64,000 nt of DNA from Candidatus Pantoea gossypiicola (GTDB lineage: Bacteria > Pseudomonadota > Gammaproteobacteria > Enterobacterales > Enterobacteriaceae): contig NZ_VWVM01000007.1 of assembly GCF_008632075.1 (NCBI RefSeq), positions 204,462 through 268,461 of the forward strand, in the 5' to 3' direction. This document shows, in pieces, positions 9,309-17,558 of this stretch. Each line of letters starts with the position of its first letter. Position 1 is the first letter of the stretch. The notes below the pieces were generated by a model. It was given only the letters and a program-made list of their open reading frames with translations, was not told the DNA's origin and did not search any database. The translations under genes were made by a program, and so were the position numbers.

Positions 9309-10916
9309 TTATTTAACAAGGCGTTCAAGCACCTGACGAATAACGCGTTCCACATTTTGCTCACTGATTTCGTCTGCTATACCAACGTTAGTGGTGGCAA
9401 AACGGTCATCTGCCCGGCCAGTATCAGATGCTGGGCTGGTTATCACCGATGTTGAGGAATGAAAGCGCTCATCGTTTAAGATGCTGTGATTCGGGTTATC
9501 GGCTGCGCTGACAGGAGTCGGATGCGATTGCGTGCCGTTGACTGGCGCGTGGAGTTCATCAATGGAGCGCACGCCATAGCCCACTTTGCGGATGTTGAGC
9601 AGGTTCATTGGCCCGACGTTGTCAGAGCTGGACCCTCCGCCTGCCGCGCCGCAGCCGAGGGTCAGGGCTGGCGTGATATTGGTGGTCGCGCCGATGCCTC
9701 CCAGCGCCGCCGGAGTATTGATCAGAATGCGATTAACGGGTTTTTCGAGGCAGAACTGACGAATCACATCCCGGTTACGCGTGTGGATCACCAGCGTATG
9801 GCCAAGCCCTTCGTTGGTAAGCAGTTCCACTACGCGATGGCAGGCAGCCTTCCAATCCTCTTCAATGTAAAAACCGAGCACCGGGCACAATTTTTCACGC
9901 GAGTATGGATTGCTATGTGAAACGAGGGTCTGCACGGCAATCAACACGCGGGTCGTCGTCGGGACAGAGAATCCGGCCATCTGGCTGAGACAGACAGCTG
10001 TTTTACCTACCATTTTGGGGTTGATAGCGCCGTTCGGACGCAGTAGCAGGGCCGCCAGTTGCTGCGCCTCATTTTCGTTCATAAAATACGCGCCCTGAGC
10101 TTCCAGCTCGCGATAAACATCGTCGTAAATACAGCGTTCGACGATGACTGACTGCTCAGAGGCGCAGATTACGCCATTATCAAAGGTTTTGCTGGTGATG
10201 ATGTCTTTCACTGCCTGATGAATATCAGCGCTGCGTTCGATAAATGCCGGACCATTCCCTGGCCCTCCGCTGATGGTTGGGGTGCCGGAAGCATAAGCTG
10301 CGCGCACCATCCCCTCACCACCGGTCGCCAGAATCAGCGAGACGTCCTTGCTGTGCATCAGTTCTGAGGTGGCTTCAAGCGTTAACTGACTTATGCCGTC
10401 AACGCTACCGGCCGGTGCTCCTGCCGCCTCTGCAGCGCGTTTAACAATTTCAATGGCTTTCCAGCTGCACTGACGTGCGCCGGGATGAGGAGAAAAGATA
10501 ATCGCGTTGCCTGATTTCAGCGCAATCAGCGTTTTGTAGATGACTGTAGAGGTTGGATTAGTCGAGGGCACCAGCGCACAGATCACCCCGAGTGGCACGC
10601 CCACATCCATCACTTTTTGTACAGGGTCGTCATGAATGATGCCGACGGTCTTCATATCCCTGATGGCGTCATAAACACGTAGCGAGGCGAAACGGTTTTT
10701 CAGCACCTTATCCTGCCAGTTGCCAAAACCGGTTTCTTCTGCGGCTATTTTCGCCAGCATCTCGGCCTGATTCGCCGCCTCCTGAGCCACGTTTTTTACA
10801 ATGGCGTCTATTTGCTGCTGCGAGAAAGTAGCCAGAATAGCCTGTGCCTTTTTAGCATTACGCACCAGATGCCGGGCATGCTGTCGGGATTGCAAATCGT
10901 TATCCAGTTCACTCAT
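9309..10916 (-). CDS. cutF: CoA-acylating acetaldehyde dehydrogenase with C-terminal encapsulation peptide
   Basis: A 535-residue member of the PduP/EutE family. The catalytic cysteine is in DNGVICASEQS; the start of the fold is at about residue 20, and VPSTNPTSTVIYK and GGPGNGPAF are cofactor-binding loops. It oxidises acetaldehyde with CoA and NAD+ to acetyl-CoA. After the catalytic domain a polar linker (about 460-510) leads to a final amphipathic helix, EQNVERVIRQVLERLVK, typical of encapsulation peptides. I use the ATG at 10916 (MSELDNDL): it has an AAGGAT-type site upstream, and the longer frame reaches back into the shell gene. The symbol follows usage for Klebsiella GRM2; names differ between papers. 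Confidence 0.93.
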   Translation of the reverse strand: MSELDNDLQSRQHARHLVRNAKKAQAILATFSQQQIDAIVKNVAQEAANQAEMLAKIAAEETGFGNWQDKVLKNRFASLRVYDAIRDMKTVGIIHDDPVQKVMDVGVPLGVICALVPSTNPTSTVIYKTLIALKSGNAIIFSPHPGARQCSWKAIEIVKRAAEAAGAPAGSVDGISQLTLEATSELMHSKDVSLILATGGEGMVRAAYASGTPTISGGPGNGPAFIERSADIHQAVKDIITSKTFDNGVICASEQSVIVERCIYDDVYRELEAQGAYFMNENEAQQLAALLLRPNGAINPKMVGKTAVCLSQMAGFSVPTTTRVLIAVQTLVSHSNPYSREKLCPVLGFYIEEDWKAACHRVVELLTNEGLGHTLVIHTRNRDVIRQFCLEKPVNRILINTPAALGGIGATTNITPALTLGCGAAGGGSSSDNVGPMNLLNIRKVGYGVRSIDELHAPVNGTQSHPTPVSAADNPNHSILNDERFHSSTSVITSPASDTGRADDRFATTNVGIADEISEQNVERVIRQVLERLVK

Positions 10917-10962
10917 GATTCTATCCTTTAAAAGTCTTGAGATGGCGCGGCCAACTGTCAGA

Positions 10963-11241
10963 TCAGGCTTTGTGCTGAGACGCAATCTTTTCGATATCGT
11001 GATGCGGCCGGGCAATGACGCGAGAGGCAACCACTACCCCAACGCGCCTTGCTGCCGTAATGCCAGAGTCCACGGCGGCATTCACCGCACCGACATCACC
11101 TTTCACCATGGCTGTAACCAATCCGGATCCAACATTTTCATAGCCAATCAACTCGACGTTGGCGGCCTTGCACATGGCATCTGCCGCTTCAATACAGGCC
11201 GCCAGACCTTTGGTTTCAATCAATCCAAGTGCTTCTTTCAT
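10963..11241 (-). CDS. BMC-H hexameric shell protein (third of three, CmcC-like)
   Basis: A 92-residue single BMC domain: [12 protein letters not shown] at the N-terminus, [18 protein letters not shown] across the pore loop region, and [11 protein letters not shown] near the end. Its start overlaps the stop of the preceding shell gene by 4 bp. It differs from its two upstream paralogues mainly at residues 65-80 ([14 protein letters not shown]) and the C-terminus. It should form hexagonal facet tiles with them. Confidence 0.93.
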   Translation of the reverse strand: MKEALGLIETKGLAACIEAADAMCKAANVELIGYENVGSGLVTAMVKGDVGAVNAAVDSGITAARRVGVVVASRVIARPHHDIEKIASQHKA

Positions 11242-11540
11242 CTGATTTGCTCCGGTAATTCCGCCATTTGATATTGCGCGATAATTTTGTTGATATCGTT
11301 ATGCGGGCGAGCGATAACCAGCGATGTCACCACTTCTCCGATGCGTTGCGCCGACTCCATACCGGAATCCACCGCCGCCTTTACGGCACCAACATCACCT
11401 TTCACCATCGCGGTGACCAGGCCAGAGCCAACATTTTCATAACCAATCAGCTCGACATTGGCTGCTTTACACATTGCATCTGCTGCTTCAATGCAGGCCA
11501 CCAAACCTTTAGTTTCAATTAACCCTAATGCATCACCCAT
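11238..11540 (-). CDS. BMC-H hexameric shell protein (second of three, CmcB-like)
   Basis: A 100-residue BMC-domain protein starting [12 protein letters not shown] at the ATG at 11540, which has AGGAGAA upstream; a longer in-frame start would run into the previous gene. The body is nearly identical to the first paralogue, but the C-terminus has about ten more residues ([11 protein letters not shown]). It overlaps the third shell gene by 4 bp, so the two are likely translationally coupled. Confidence 0.93.
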   Translation of the reverse strand: MGDALGLIETKGLVACIEAADAMCKAANVELIGYENVGSGLVTAMVKGDVGAVKAAVDSGMESAQRIGEVVTSLVIARPHNDINKIIAQYQMAELPEQIR

Positions 11541-11556
11541 GTGCGTTCTCCTGTCC

Positions 11557-11835
11557 TCAAGCCTTGTGTTTAATGACGATTTTATTGATGTCGTTATGCG
11601 GTCGCGCAATAACCAGCGACGTCATCACTTCTCCGGTGCGCTGAGCGGATTCAACGCCGGAATCAACCGCTGCTTTCACCGCACCGACATCTCCCTTCAC
11701 CATGACAGTGACCATGCCTGAACCAATATTTTCATAGCTAATCAGCTCAACATTGGCGGACTTGCACATGGCATCCGCTGCTGCAATACAAGCCACCAGA
11801 CCTTTGGTTTCAATTAGCCCTAATGCATCACCCAT
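11557..11835 (-). CDS. BMC-H hexameric shell protein (first gene of the cut operon, CmcA-like)
   Basis: A 92-residue BMC-domain protein. I use the ATG at 11835 ([12 protein letters not shown]) because GGAGGAG lies 6-9 bases upstream and all BMC-H proteins start here; the frame stays open upstream to 11889 but adds an atypical leader. Its sequence [18 protein letters not shown] differs at a few positions from the second paralogue ([13 protein letters not shown]). It is first in the operon, so shell protein is made in excess over enzymes. Confidence 0.93.
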   Translation of the reverse strand: MGDALGLIETKGLVACIAAADAMCKSANVELISYENIGSGMVTVMVKGDVGAVKAAVDSGVESAQRTGEVMTSLVIARPHNDINKIVIKHKA

Positions 11836-12236
11836 GCTTTTCTCCTCCGGAGCAAATTTGTAAGTCGGGAAACCGCTGCTAATCGACATATACCGATTGA
11901 AGCGGCGCTCGGACCCACTATAGGCAGCAAGGGGTAAAGTGAAATTTAAGTTTGATGGCTGGTTATTTTCAGAATTTAACTCTGCAAATTAGCCTTTTAA
12001 GGCCGCTTTTTCATGCTTTTGTCCTGCCAGAGTTTCAGGACATCAACACAAATAGCGCGTTCTTTTGATAAGTATGAGAAAGCAATTTTGATGTAAAAAT
12101 TCTGATCAATTTGTGTGCGCTCAGTGTTATCTGGATATCCGGGAACTGTGGTGAAAGTCATACTTTAATCAGAAGGGTAAATGCAAAAAGTGCGGTTTAT
12201 GTTAGCCAGTCTGCATGGCAATAAAAGATGGAGAGA
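11836..12236 (-). promoter_or_regulatory. Intergenic leader and probable promoter region of the cut operon
   Basis: About 400 AT-rich bases separate the FidL-like stop from the first shell gene, all read on the minus strand. No ORF of note is present. The promoter for the ten-plus-gene cut operon must lie here or further upstream. I see one weak FNR-like site (TTGAT-N4-ATGAG at 12065-12078) and several A/T tracts of the sort ToxR-family regulators bind, but no convincing -10/-35 pair at the right distance. Treat as a regulatory region only by position. Confidence 0.5.
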
Positions 12237-12767
12237 TTAATCGATTTTGCTGCCCGATCTCAGGGCGCAAATAAAAAGCGGGGAGTTAATAGAGCTAAGT
12301 AAAATCGTCTTATCATTGAGTTTCTGAGCATTCAGAAACAGTCCATCCTGGCTATCTGACATCTCCAGCATAAAGTAATCGAAGATAACATCTGGAGATT
12401 CATCGATAGGCGACGCGCTGGATTTCCACTGGCTAATACGATACTGGCGATCTGTTGCTGAAACACGCCTGCTGGAATAACTGAATGTCACGTAACGCTG
12501 TAAATAATGCGAACCAGTCGCGGAGTCCGTATAGCCCTCAACGACCATTGAACCTTTTCCCTCAGGCCCAAAGTTGAAGTAAACGTTACCATTAACATTT
12601 TCATCTTCCATGTTTTCAAACCGCATAATAGTTTTGGAAGAGCAACTCATCATCCCGACGCGTGATGCGATAAATAACTTCCCGATACTGAATCCAGTTG
12701 CAGCTACAAACGCTAAAGCAGAAAACATAAAAAAAGCACGCGGAGTGACTTTCATTGCGATTTCCAT
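12237..12767 (-). CDS. FidL-like membrane-anchored protein, partner of the ToxR-like regulator
   Basis: A 176-residue protein with one N-terminal hydrophobic helix (about residues 10-32) followed by a periplasmic-type beta-rich domain with two cysteines. It overlaps the end of the upstream ToxR-like gene by 16 bp (or 4 bp from the alternative ATG at 12755). The arrangement of a ToxR-family regulator followed by a small anchored protein matches MarT-FidL of Salmonella and, by analogy, ToxR-ToxS. I recognise FidL-like features but not a biochemical function; stabilising or tuning the periplasmic domain of the regulator is the natural hypothesis. Confidence 0.65.
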   Translation of the reverse strand: MEIAMKVTPRAFFMFSALAFVAATGFSIGKLFIASRVGMMSCSSKTIMRFENMEDENVNGNVYFNFGPEGKGSMVVEGYTDSATGSHYLQRYVTFSYSSRRVSATDRQYRISQWKSSASPIDESPDVIFDYFMLEMSDSQDGLFLNAQKLNDKTILLSSINSPLFICALRSGSKID

Positions 12768-13600
12768 GCATAGTAAAAATAGTTATCGCAGTAGCTGAAT
12801 GGCTGAGCTTCATGGATGGCGCAACGGGCAAGAAAAAGTCGACCAAGGCCATTAGTTTCAAGCCTGTCGCTGTAGAAAAAAACAAAATGTTCCCCCTTAT
12901 GGCACGCCAGGTTTAAACGCTGACGAACGACTTCAAAGTTTTTCCTATAAATAGCGGTGGCGACTGAATGCAGCATTTCGTCACTGGCCAGCAGCTCGCA
13001 TGGCTGCGCGCTGATCCGGGTAAAATTCATCACGCGTAACGTATTCCTGTTCATTAGCGTAAAAATAACTAACAACATTGCAATACTTAGCAAGATGCTA
13101 CCTGCCAGATACCAGTATCTGGCCTGTGTCTCACCAGAAGGTGGGATAACGACCTTTACCTTAGATGAAATCGAAGGCAGAGGCGTTGAAATTGGCTCGG
13201 GTGGTGTTTCTGTCAAGGGAACAGACTCAATCGTAAGTGGCTCGATAACAATATCAGGGTTAAGTTGCAGAAAACCCCGCGAAACACTGACGATGATATT
13301 ATCCACGTCATAATGGCGCAAAGTTTTACGCAACATACTCAGATACTGATTCAGATTACTATTCGATGACGTTAATCCATTGTCGTCCCAGACTTTTTTA
13401 AGGACCTGATTGCGGCTTACAAGTTCAGTGTGGTGCAGGAAATAATAAAGCAGCGCGCCAGCAGTGATTGAGAGCTGGCTGTCCGGCTCATTACAATCCG
13501 GAAGCGTGAGTGTGTTGTCTGTGGCATCATAAATCACTCGGCCACCGATTTTGTAGCGCATAGCTGATTCACTCTGAATAACATTCTTCTGATTTATCAC
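12752..13600 (-). CDS. ToxR/CadC/MarT-like membrane-bound transcriptional regulator
   Basis: A 282-residue protein. Residues 15-120 form an OmpR/PhoB-type winged helix (TransReg_C): ITAGALLYYFLHH, then LVSRNQVLKKVWDDNG, SSNSNLNQYLSMLRKTL and the wing IVSVSRGFLQL. A proline-rich linker follows, then one transmembrane helix (WYLAGSILLSIAMLLVIF) and a periplasmic domain of about 95 residues with four cysteines. There is no receiver domain, so the signal is sensed directly across the membrane. The GTG at 13600 has GGAAG upstream; an ATG at 13561 is an alternative. It reads toward the cut operon, which makes it the leading candidate for its regulator. Confidence 0.82.
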   Translation of the reverse strand: MINQKNVIQSESAMRYKIGGRVIYDATDNTLTLPDCNEPDSQLSITAGALLYYFLHHTELVSRNQVLKKVWDDNGLTSSNSNLNQYLSMLRKTLRHYDVDNIIVSVSRGFLQLNPDIVIEPLTIESVPLTETPPEPISTPLPSISSKVKVVIPPSGETQARYWYLAGSILLSIAMLLVIFTLMNRNTLRVMNFTRISAQPCELLASDEMLHSVATAIYRKNFEVVRQRLNLACHKGEHFVFFYSDRLETNGLGRLFLARCAIHEAQPFSYCDNYFYYAWKSQ

Positions 13601-14192
13601 TTTCTTCCGATCAGCATGACCTTCACCTACATTTCTTCAATCTGAAAACTTTTTATGACTGGCCCGCTAAAGTAGCGTATTAACACATTCATGGCGCATC
13701 ATTATGTTAAAAATTCACAATCTTTGTTAAACATTAATATTCCTGCACATGAGCTTAAATCTATGTATGTTTCTGACAAATTTCGCTTTCATAAGAATAA
13801 GCATACTGACCAGGCAATGTACCTTTTCTTGATTACCATCAAGATGAAAAGAATAAACGTATAAAAAGATTTTATTATTGCGCGCTGGCTCACAATTTAT
13901 CATTGCAGCAGATCATAATCTACTGAACCACCATTAATACACTGTGATCAGTATGGCATTTATGTCTGACCGTCGAAATCGAACTGATTAACTTTATCAA
14001 CATTCACTATTTTCATTAATAACATACTACTAATTTAGGAGTCCACGTACAGATATTGCCACTAAAAATTCATGGTAACAGTTAAAGGTAGTATCAATAC
14101 AGGCAGTTATGGCACTCTCGACTTAGATTAAGTAAATCACCAGGATGGCTCCGGTCATGACTAAGCTTTAAAAATAACTGGAAAGTTCAAGA
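13601..14192. promoter_or_regulatory. Divergent AT-rich control region between the ToxR-like and LicR-like genes
   Basis: Nearly 600 bases without a convincing gene. It holds a perfect FNR palindrome at 13829-13842, a matching minus-strand -10-like hexamer at 13800-13805, a plus-strand TATAAA at 13860-13865, and a CRP half-site (TGTGA) at 13943-13947. It must contain the promoters of both the microcompartment regulator and the sugar regulator. The remainder is low-complexity AT-rich sequence. Confidence 0.6.
13800..13842 (-). promoter_or_regulatory. FNR box and class II-type promoter driving the ToxR-like gene
   Basis: TTGATTACCATCAA at 13829-13842 matches the FNR consensus TTGAT-N4-ATCAA at all ten defined positions. 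Reading on the minus strand, the hexamer TATGCT (13805-13800, four of six matches to TATAAT) starts 30-31 bases from the box centre, the spacing of a class II FNR-activated promoter with the box near -41.5. Transcription would begin near 13793, giving a leader of roughly 190-230 bases. Function is inferred. Confidence 0.65.
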
Positions 14193-16124
14193 ATGGCTCA
14201 TCACTATTATGATCGTATAAGCTTTTTACTCAGATTGCTATCCGAGGCTAAAACCCCGTTATCCAGTGTCAGAATTTGTGAGAGCCTGCAGATAAAACCT
14301 CGCACATTACGCAATGATTTATCAGCCTACAAAAGCATGCTGTACGACAATGGTGTAGAAATTAAATCGCATCCGGGAAAAGGTTATCAACTGGTGATAC
14401 TGAACAAGGAAAAATATAGCAGCCTACTTAATAAATTGAAAAAGGATGACCATCGCCATCAATTTGTTTCACCCATCTTTTTTCAGCGTCGCGTAGATTA
14501 TATCATTCGCCAGTTACTTTCACGAAAAGAATACATTAAGTTAAATGATCTGGCAGATGAAATGTATATAAGTCGATCAACATTAAACAACTGTATAAAA
14601 GAGGTTCGCAAAGAAATAAAAACCTTTAATCTCTGCCTGCACATGAAAACAGCATATGGGGTAAAATTGATCGGAAGCGAGCTGAATATCCGTCATGCCA
14701 TAGCCAAATATTTCATCTATAACAATGCACATCTCCCTTCCAGCACAAGTACTAAAACATCACGACAGAAAATTGCTAAAATCCTCAGAGATTGCTTACA
14801 GGATAATAATTTCCAGCTGACAGATACCGGATTCCACAATCTTATTATACATATTGAAATAGCACTAATGCGTATTGATCAAGGTGTTGATTATAATGAT
14901 CATCCTGTAAATGCACCGGCACTTAAAATGCGTGATGAATACCGAATAGCCAGGCAAATTATCGATAACTGTGAGCGCTCTTTTGCGATCAAGTTTCCTG
15001 AGAGTGAGCAATATTTCATTGCCATTCACCTGGCCGGAAAGCGGAAGATCGATAACTATGATGTTACATTATCCTCTGACATTATCCATTTATTCGAAAA
15101 AATCACCTACAATATTAACAAGGAATTTTCAATTGATTTCTCAGAAGATTTTGAGCTTTTTCAATTACTGACGCTTCATATTATACCTATGATGGACCGC
15201 TTAAACCTGGGGCTAAAAATCAATAACCCACTTTTGGAGGAAATCAAAAGCGAGTGTGTCAAAGCATTTGAGATGGCAATCCTGGCTGGAAGTATTATCC
15301 AGCAGGAAACGATGTTGCAACTAAATGAGGCAGAAATAGGGTATCTTGCCATTCATTTTACTTTAGCTTTTGAACGCAAAGGTTTTCAGCCACATCCTTA
15401 TAATCTTATGCTTGTCTGCGCCAGCGGAATGGGAAGTTCACAGCTGTTACTCAACAAAATAAAAAGGCGCTTCACGCATTCGATTGGCAAGATTAACGTT
15501 GTACAGCTCTATGAATTGTTAGATGCAGATTTAAAAGATTATGACGTTGTCATCTCAACTGTTGATATACCTTTTAAAATCGGGCTGCCTTTAATACGCA
15601 CCACCTGTTTTCTTGGAGAAGGAGATCTAAATCTATTAGCGCAATGGATGAGTAGACAAGCGCCCGCCCACCCGTCAATTAGCCGATTTTTTAGTCCAAA
15701 ACTTTTTTTTACCGATCTGAAAAGTACTGAGCGCTATCAACTACTGGAGGAACTTTGTCAGCGAGTAACTGAGTATGTCGCAGTCGGCTCCGATTTTCTT
15801 GAAAAAATTATCGAGCGCGAAAAATTGTCTGCCACAGCATTCGGAAATGCTATTGCCTTTCCACACCCTTTACATCCCTGTGGTAACACAACATTTGTCG
15901 CTGTCGCACTCCTTAAAAAATCTATTAGCTGGGACAGACACGAAGTTCGCTATATTTTCATGCTTAATATACGAAAAGGAGAAAAAGAACCATTACAGTG
16001 CCTGCATGAGGGGCTTATTTCACTTATGGATAATAGTAAGAAGTTAGCCGCACTGGATAAGAACCCTACCTACAACACGCTGATAAAATTGCTTACTCGT
16101 GAGACATTCCAGTCTGAAGATTGA
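14193..16124 (+). CDS. LicR/MtlR-type PTS regulator: HTH-HTH-PRD-PRD-EIIB-EIIA
   Basis: A 643-residue activator. Residues 5-60 are an HTH_11-type DNA-binding domain (ICESLQIKPRTLRNDLSAY), a second winged helix follows near 105-165 (LADEMYISRSTLNNCIKEV), then two PTS regulation domains with conserved histidines (HIEIALMRID; AIHLAGKR; TLHIIPMMDRL; AIHFTLAFER). A Bgl/Gat-type EIIB domain has the phospho-cysteine in LMLVCASGMGSS, and the C-terminus is an EIIA(Fru/Mtl)-like domain with the histidine in AFPHPLHP. It should activate the operon downstream when its sugar is being transported and general PTS phosphorylation is favourable. It has a DNA-binding, not RNA-binding, N-terminus, so this is not a BglG antiterminator. 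Confidence 0.9.
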   Translation: MAHHYYDRISFLLRLLSEAKTPLSSVRICESLQIKPRTLRNDLSAYKSMLYDNGVEIKSHPGKGYQLVILNKEKYSSLLNKLKKDDHRHQFVSPIFFQRRVDYIIRQLLSRKEYIKLNDLADEMYISRSTLNNCIKEVRKEIKTFNLCLHMKTAYGVKLIGSELNIRHAIAKYFIYNNAHLPSSTSTKTSRQKIAKILRDCLQDNNFQLTDTGFHNLIIHIEIALMRIDQGVDYNDHPVNAPALKMRDEYRIARQIIDNCERSFAIKFPESEQYFIAIHLAGKRKIDNYDVTLSSDIIHLFEKITYNINKEFSIDFSEDFELFQLLTLHIIPMMDRLNLGLKINNPLLEEIKSECVKAFEMAILAGSIIQQETMLQLNEAEIGYLAIHFTLAFERKGFQPHPYNLMLVCASGMGSSQLLLNKIKRRFTHSIGKINVVQLYELLDADLKDYDVVISTVDIPFKIGLPLIRTTCFLGEGDLNLLAQWMSRQAPAHPSISRFFSPKLFFTDLKSTERYQLLEELCQRVTEYVAVGSDFLEKIIEREKLSATAFGNAIAFPHPLHPCGNTTFVAVALLKKSISWDRHEVRYIFMLNIRKGEKEPLQCLHEGLISLMDNSKKLAALDKNPTYNTLIKLLTRETFQSED

Positions 16125-16286
16125 TCCTTTTTAAAAAATGCCGCCACTATTGTGGCAAAAGTGTGTAAGCCTGCGCAACTGCCGTTCGAATACAATCTTT
16201 GGTCACCAGGGTGCGTATTTTTCACCTTAAATTTTGCGTTCAAGACTGTAAAGCCTATTCAAATATGCAAAAAACTGGAGAGTAAC

Positions 16287-17558
16287 ATGCGCAGTTCTAC
16301 GGCTTTTTTGGAAAATCACCTGATGCCGATCGTGACAAGGATTGGAAGTAATCGGGCGCTGATTGTCATTCGTAATGCTATGTGCGCCTGTATGGCGTTA
16401 TTGATTATCGGCAGCACATCTATTTTATTGTCAAATATTCCATGGGAGCCGTTGGCACACTTTATGGCACCAGCCGCACCTATTTTTGATACCATATTTA
16501 ATTCTACTACCGGAATCATGGGGTTGCTGACAGCCGCCAGCGTGGCTTACTACGGTGCCCTTGAATATAAACAGGATATATTTGTTACTATTGCAACGTC
16601 CGTTAGTCTTTTTGTTCTCAGCCAGTATCAATTAGTTAACGGTAATGAGTATCAGCTCAATATTGACGGGTTGGGAACGTCAGGCCTGATCAGTGCGATT
16701 CTTATCGCCTTTGTCACAATAAAGGCACTCTCACTCTTTAAACAGAAAAATATCACAATACGCATGCCAAAAGGAGTTCCTGACGCAGTAAGCGAGTCGT
16801 TCACCTCGTTACTGCCCGCACTCTTTTTGCTGGCGATTTTAAGCCTGCTGGTTGTTCTTTTTCACTTTAATATCAACGTAGCTGTAGCGTACTTACTGTC
16901 ACCTGTCACTTATGTGCTGAATTCCGCACCAGGCTATGCTCTTTACCACATGCTGTGCGCGCTGGTCTTTTTCTGCGGTATTAATTCTCAGGTTGTTATT
17001 GGCATTGCTATGCCTTTTCTGATGCAGAATGGTGCGTTGAATGAAAAGGCTTTTCAGACCGGTGAGCAACTGATGTTTGCTGCAACAAATGCAACGGATG
17101 CAATGGTATGGGCGGGCGGTACAGGGGCAACGCTGGGCCTGGTGGTGCTGATGTCGTTTCTGGCTAAAAGCCAGTACTTCAAGAAACTGGGCAGAATGTC
17201 ATTGGGCCCGGGACTGTTTAATATCAATGAGCCCATCATTTTTGGCACCCCCTTATGCTTCAACCCATTATTTATGCTTCCTTTTATTCTGACACCAGGG
17301 CTGATTGCTGGCAGCACTTTCCTGTTAATGCAGCATGGCATTATAGACATGCCTCATGTCGCAAACCTGCCCTGGACTACGCCTACTTTTATTGTCGGTT
17401 TCTTAATGACGGGTGGCAGCATGAATACAACGCTCTGGTCATTCATGATCGTTGTTATCTCCATGTTGATCTACTTTCCGTTTTTTCGTCTGGCGGACAA
17501 GCAACTCTATTTAAAGGAACAGCAGGACACTCTGTTACAGGATGAGGAAAGCAATTAA
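16287..17558 (+). CDS. PTS EIIC component, lactose/cellobiose (Lac) family
   Basis: A 423-residue membrane permease with about ten hydrophobic segments. The ATG at 16287 (MRSSTAFLENHLMPIVTRIG) is chosen because GGAG lies six bases upstream and this is the standard EIIC(Cel) N-terminus; the frame is open from a GTG at 16152 but that leader is atypical. FNINEPIIFGTPLCFNP is the conserved substrate-site loop of the family (NEP...G.P). It imports and, with the EIIA and EIIB below, phosphorylates a beta-disaccharide or aryl-beta-glucoside. It overlaps the GH1 start by one base. Confidence 0.93.
   Translation: MRSSTAFLENHLMPIVTRIGSNRALIVIRNAMCACMALLIIGSTSILLSNIPWEPLAHFMAPAAPIFDTIFNSTTGIMGLLTAASVAYYGALEYKQDIFVTIATSVSLFVLSQYQLVNGNEYQLNIDGLGTSGLISAILIAFVTIKALSLFKQKNITIRMPKGVPDAVSESFTSLLPALFLLAILSLLVVLFHFNINVAVAYLLSPVTYVLNSAPGYALYHMLCALVFFCGINSQVVIGIAMPFLMQNGALNEKAFQTGEQLMFAATNATDAMVWAGGTGATLGLVVLMSFLAKSQYFKKLGRMSLGPGLFNINEPIIFGTPLCFNPLFMLPFILTPGLIAGSTFLLMQHGIIDMPHVANLPWTTPTFIVGFLMTGGSMNTTLWSFMIVVISMLIYFPFFRLADKQLYLKEQQDTLLQDEESN

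Noticed and set aside
12065..12078. Second FNR-like site TTGAT-AAGT-ATGAG upstream of the cut operon
   Set aside because: Only eight of ten consensus bases match, and no -10 hexamer lies at the class II distance on the minus strand.
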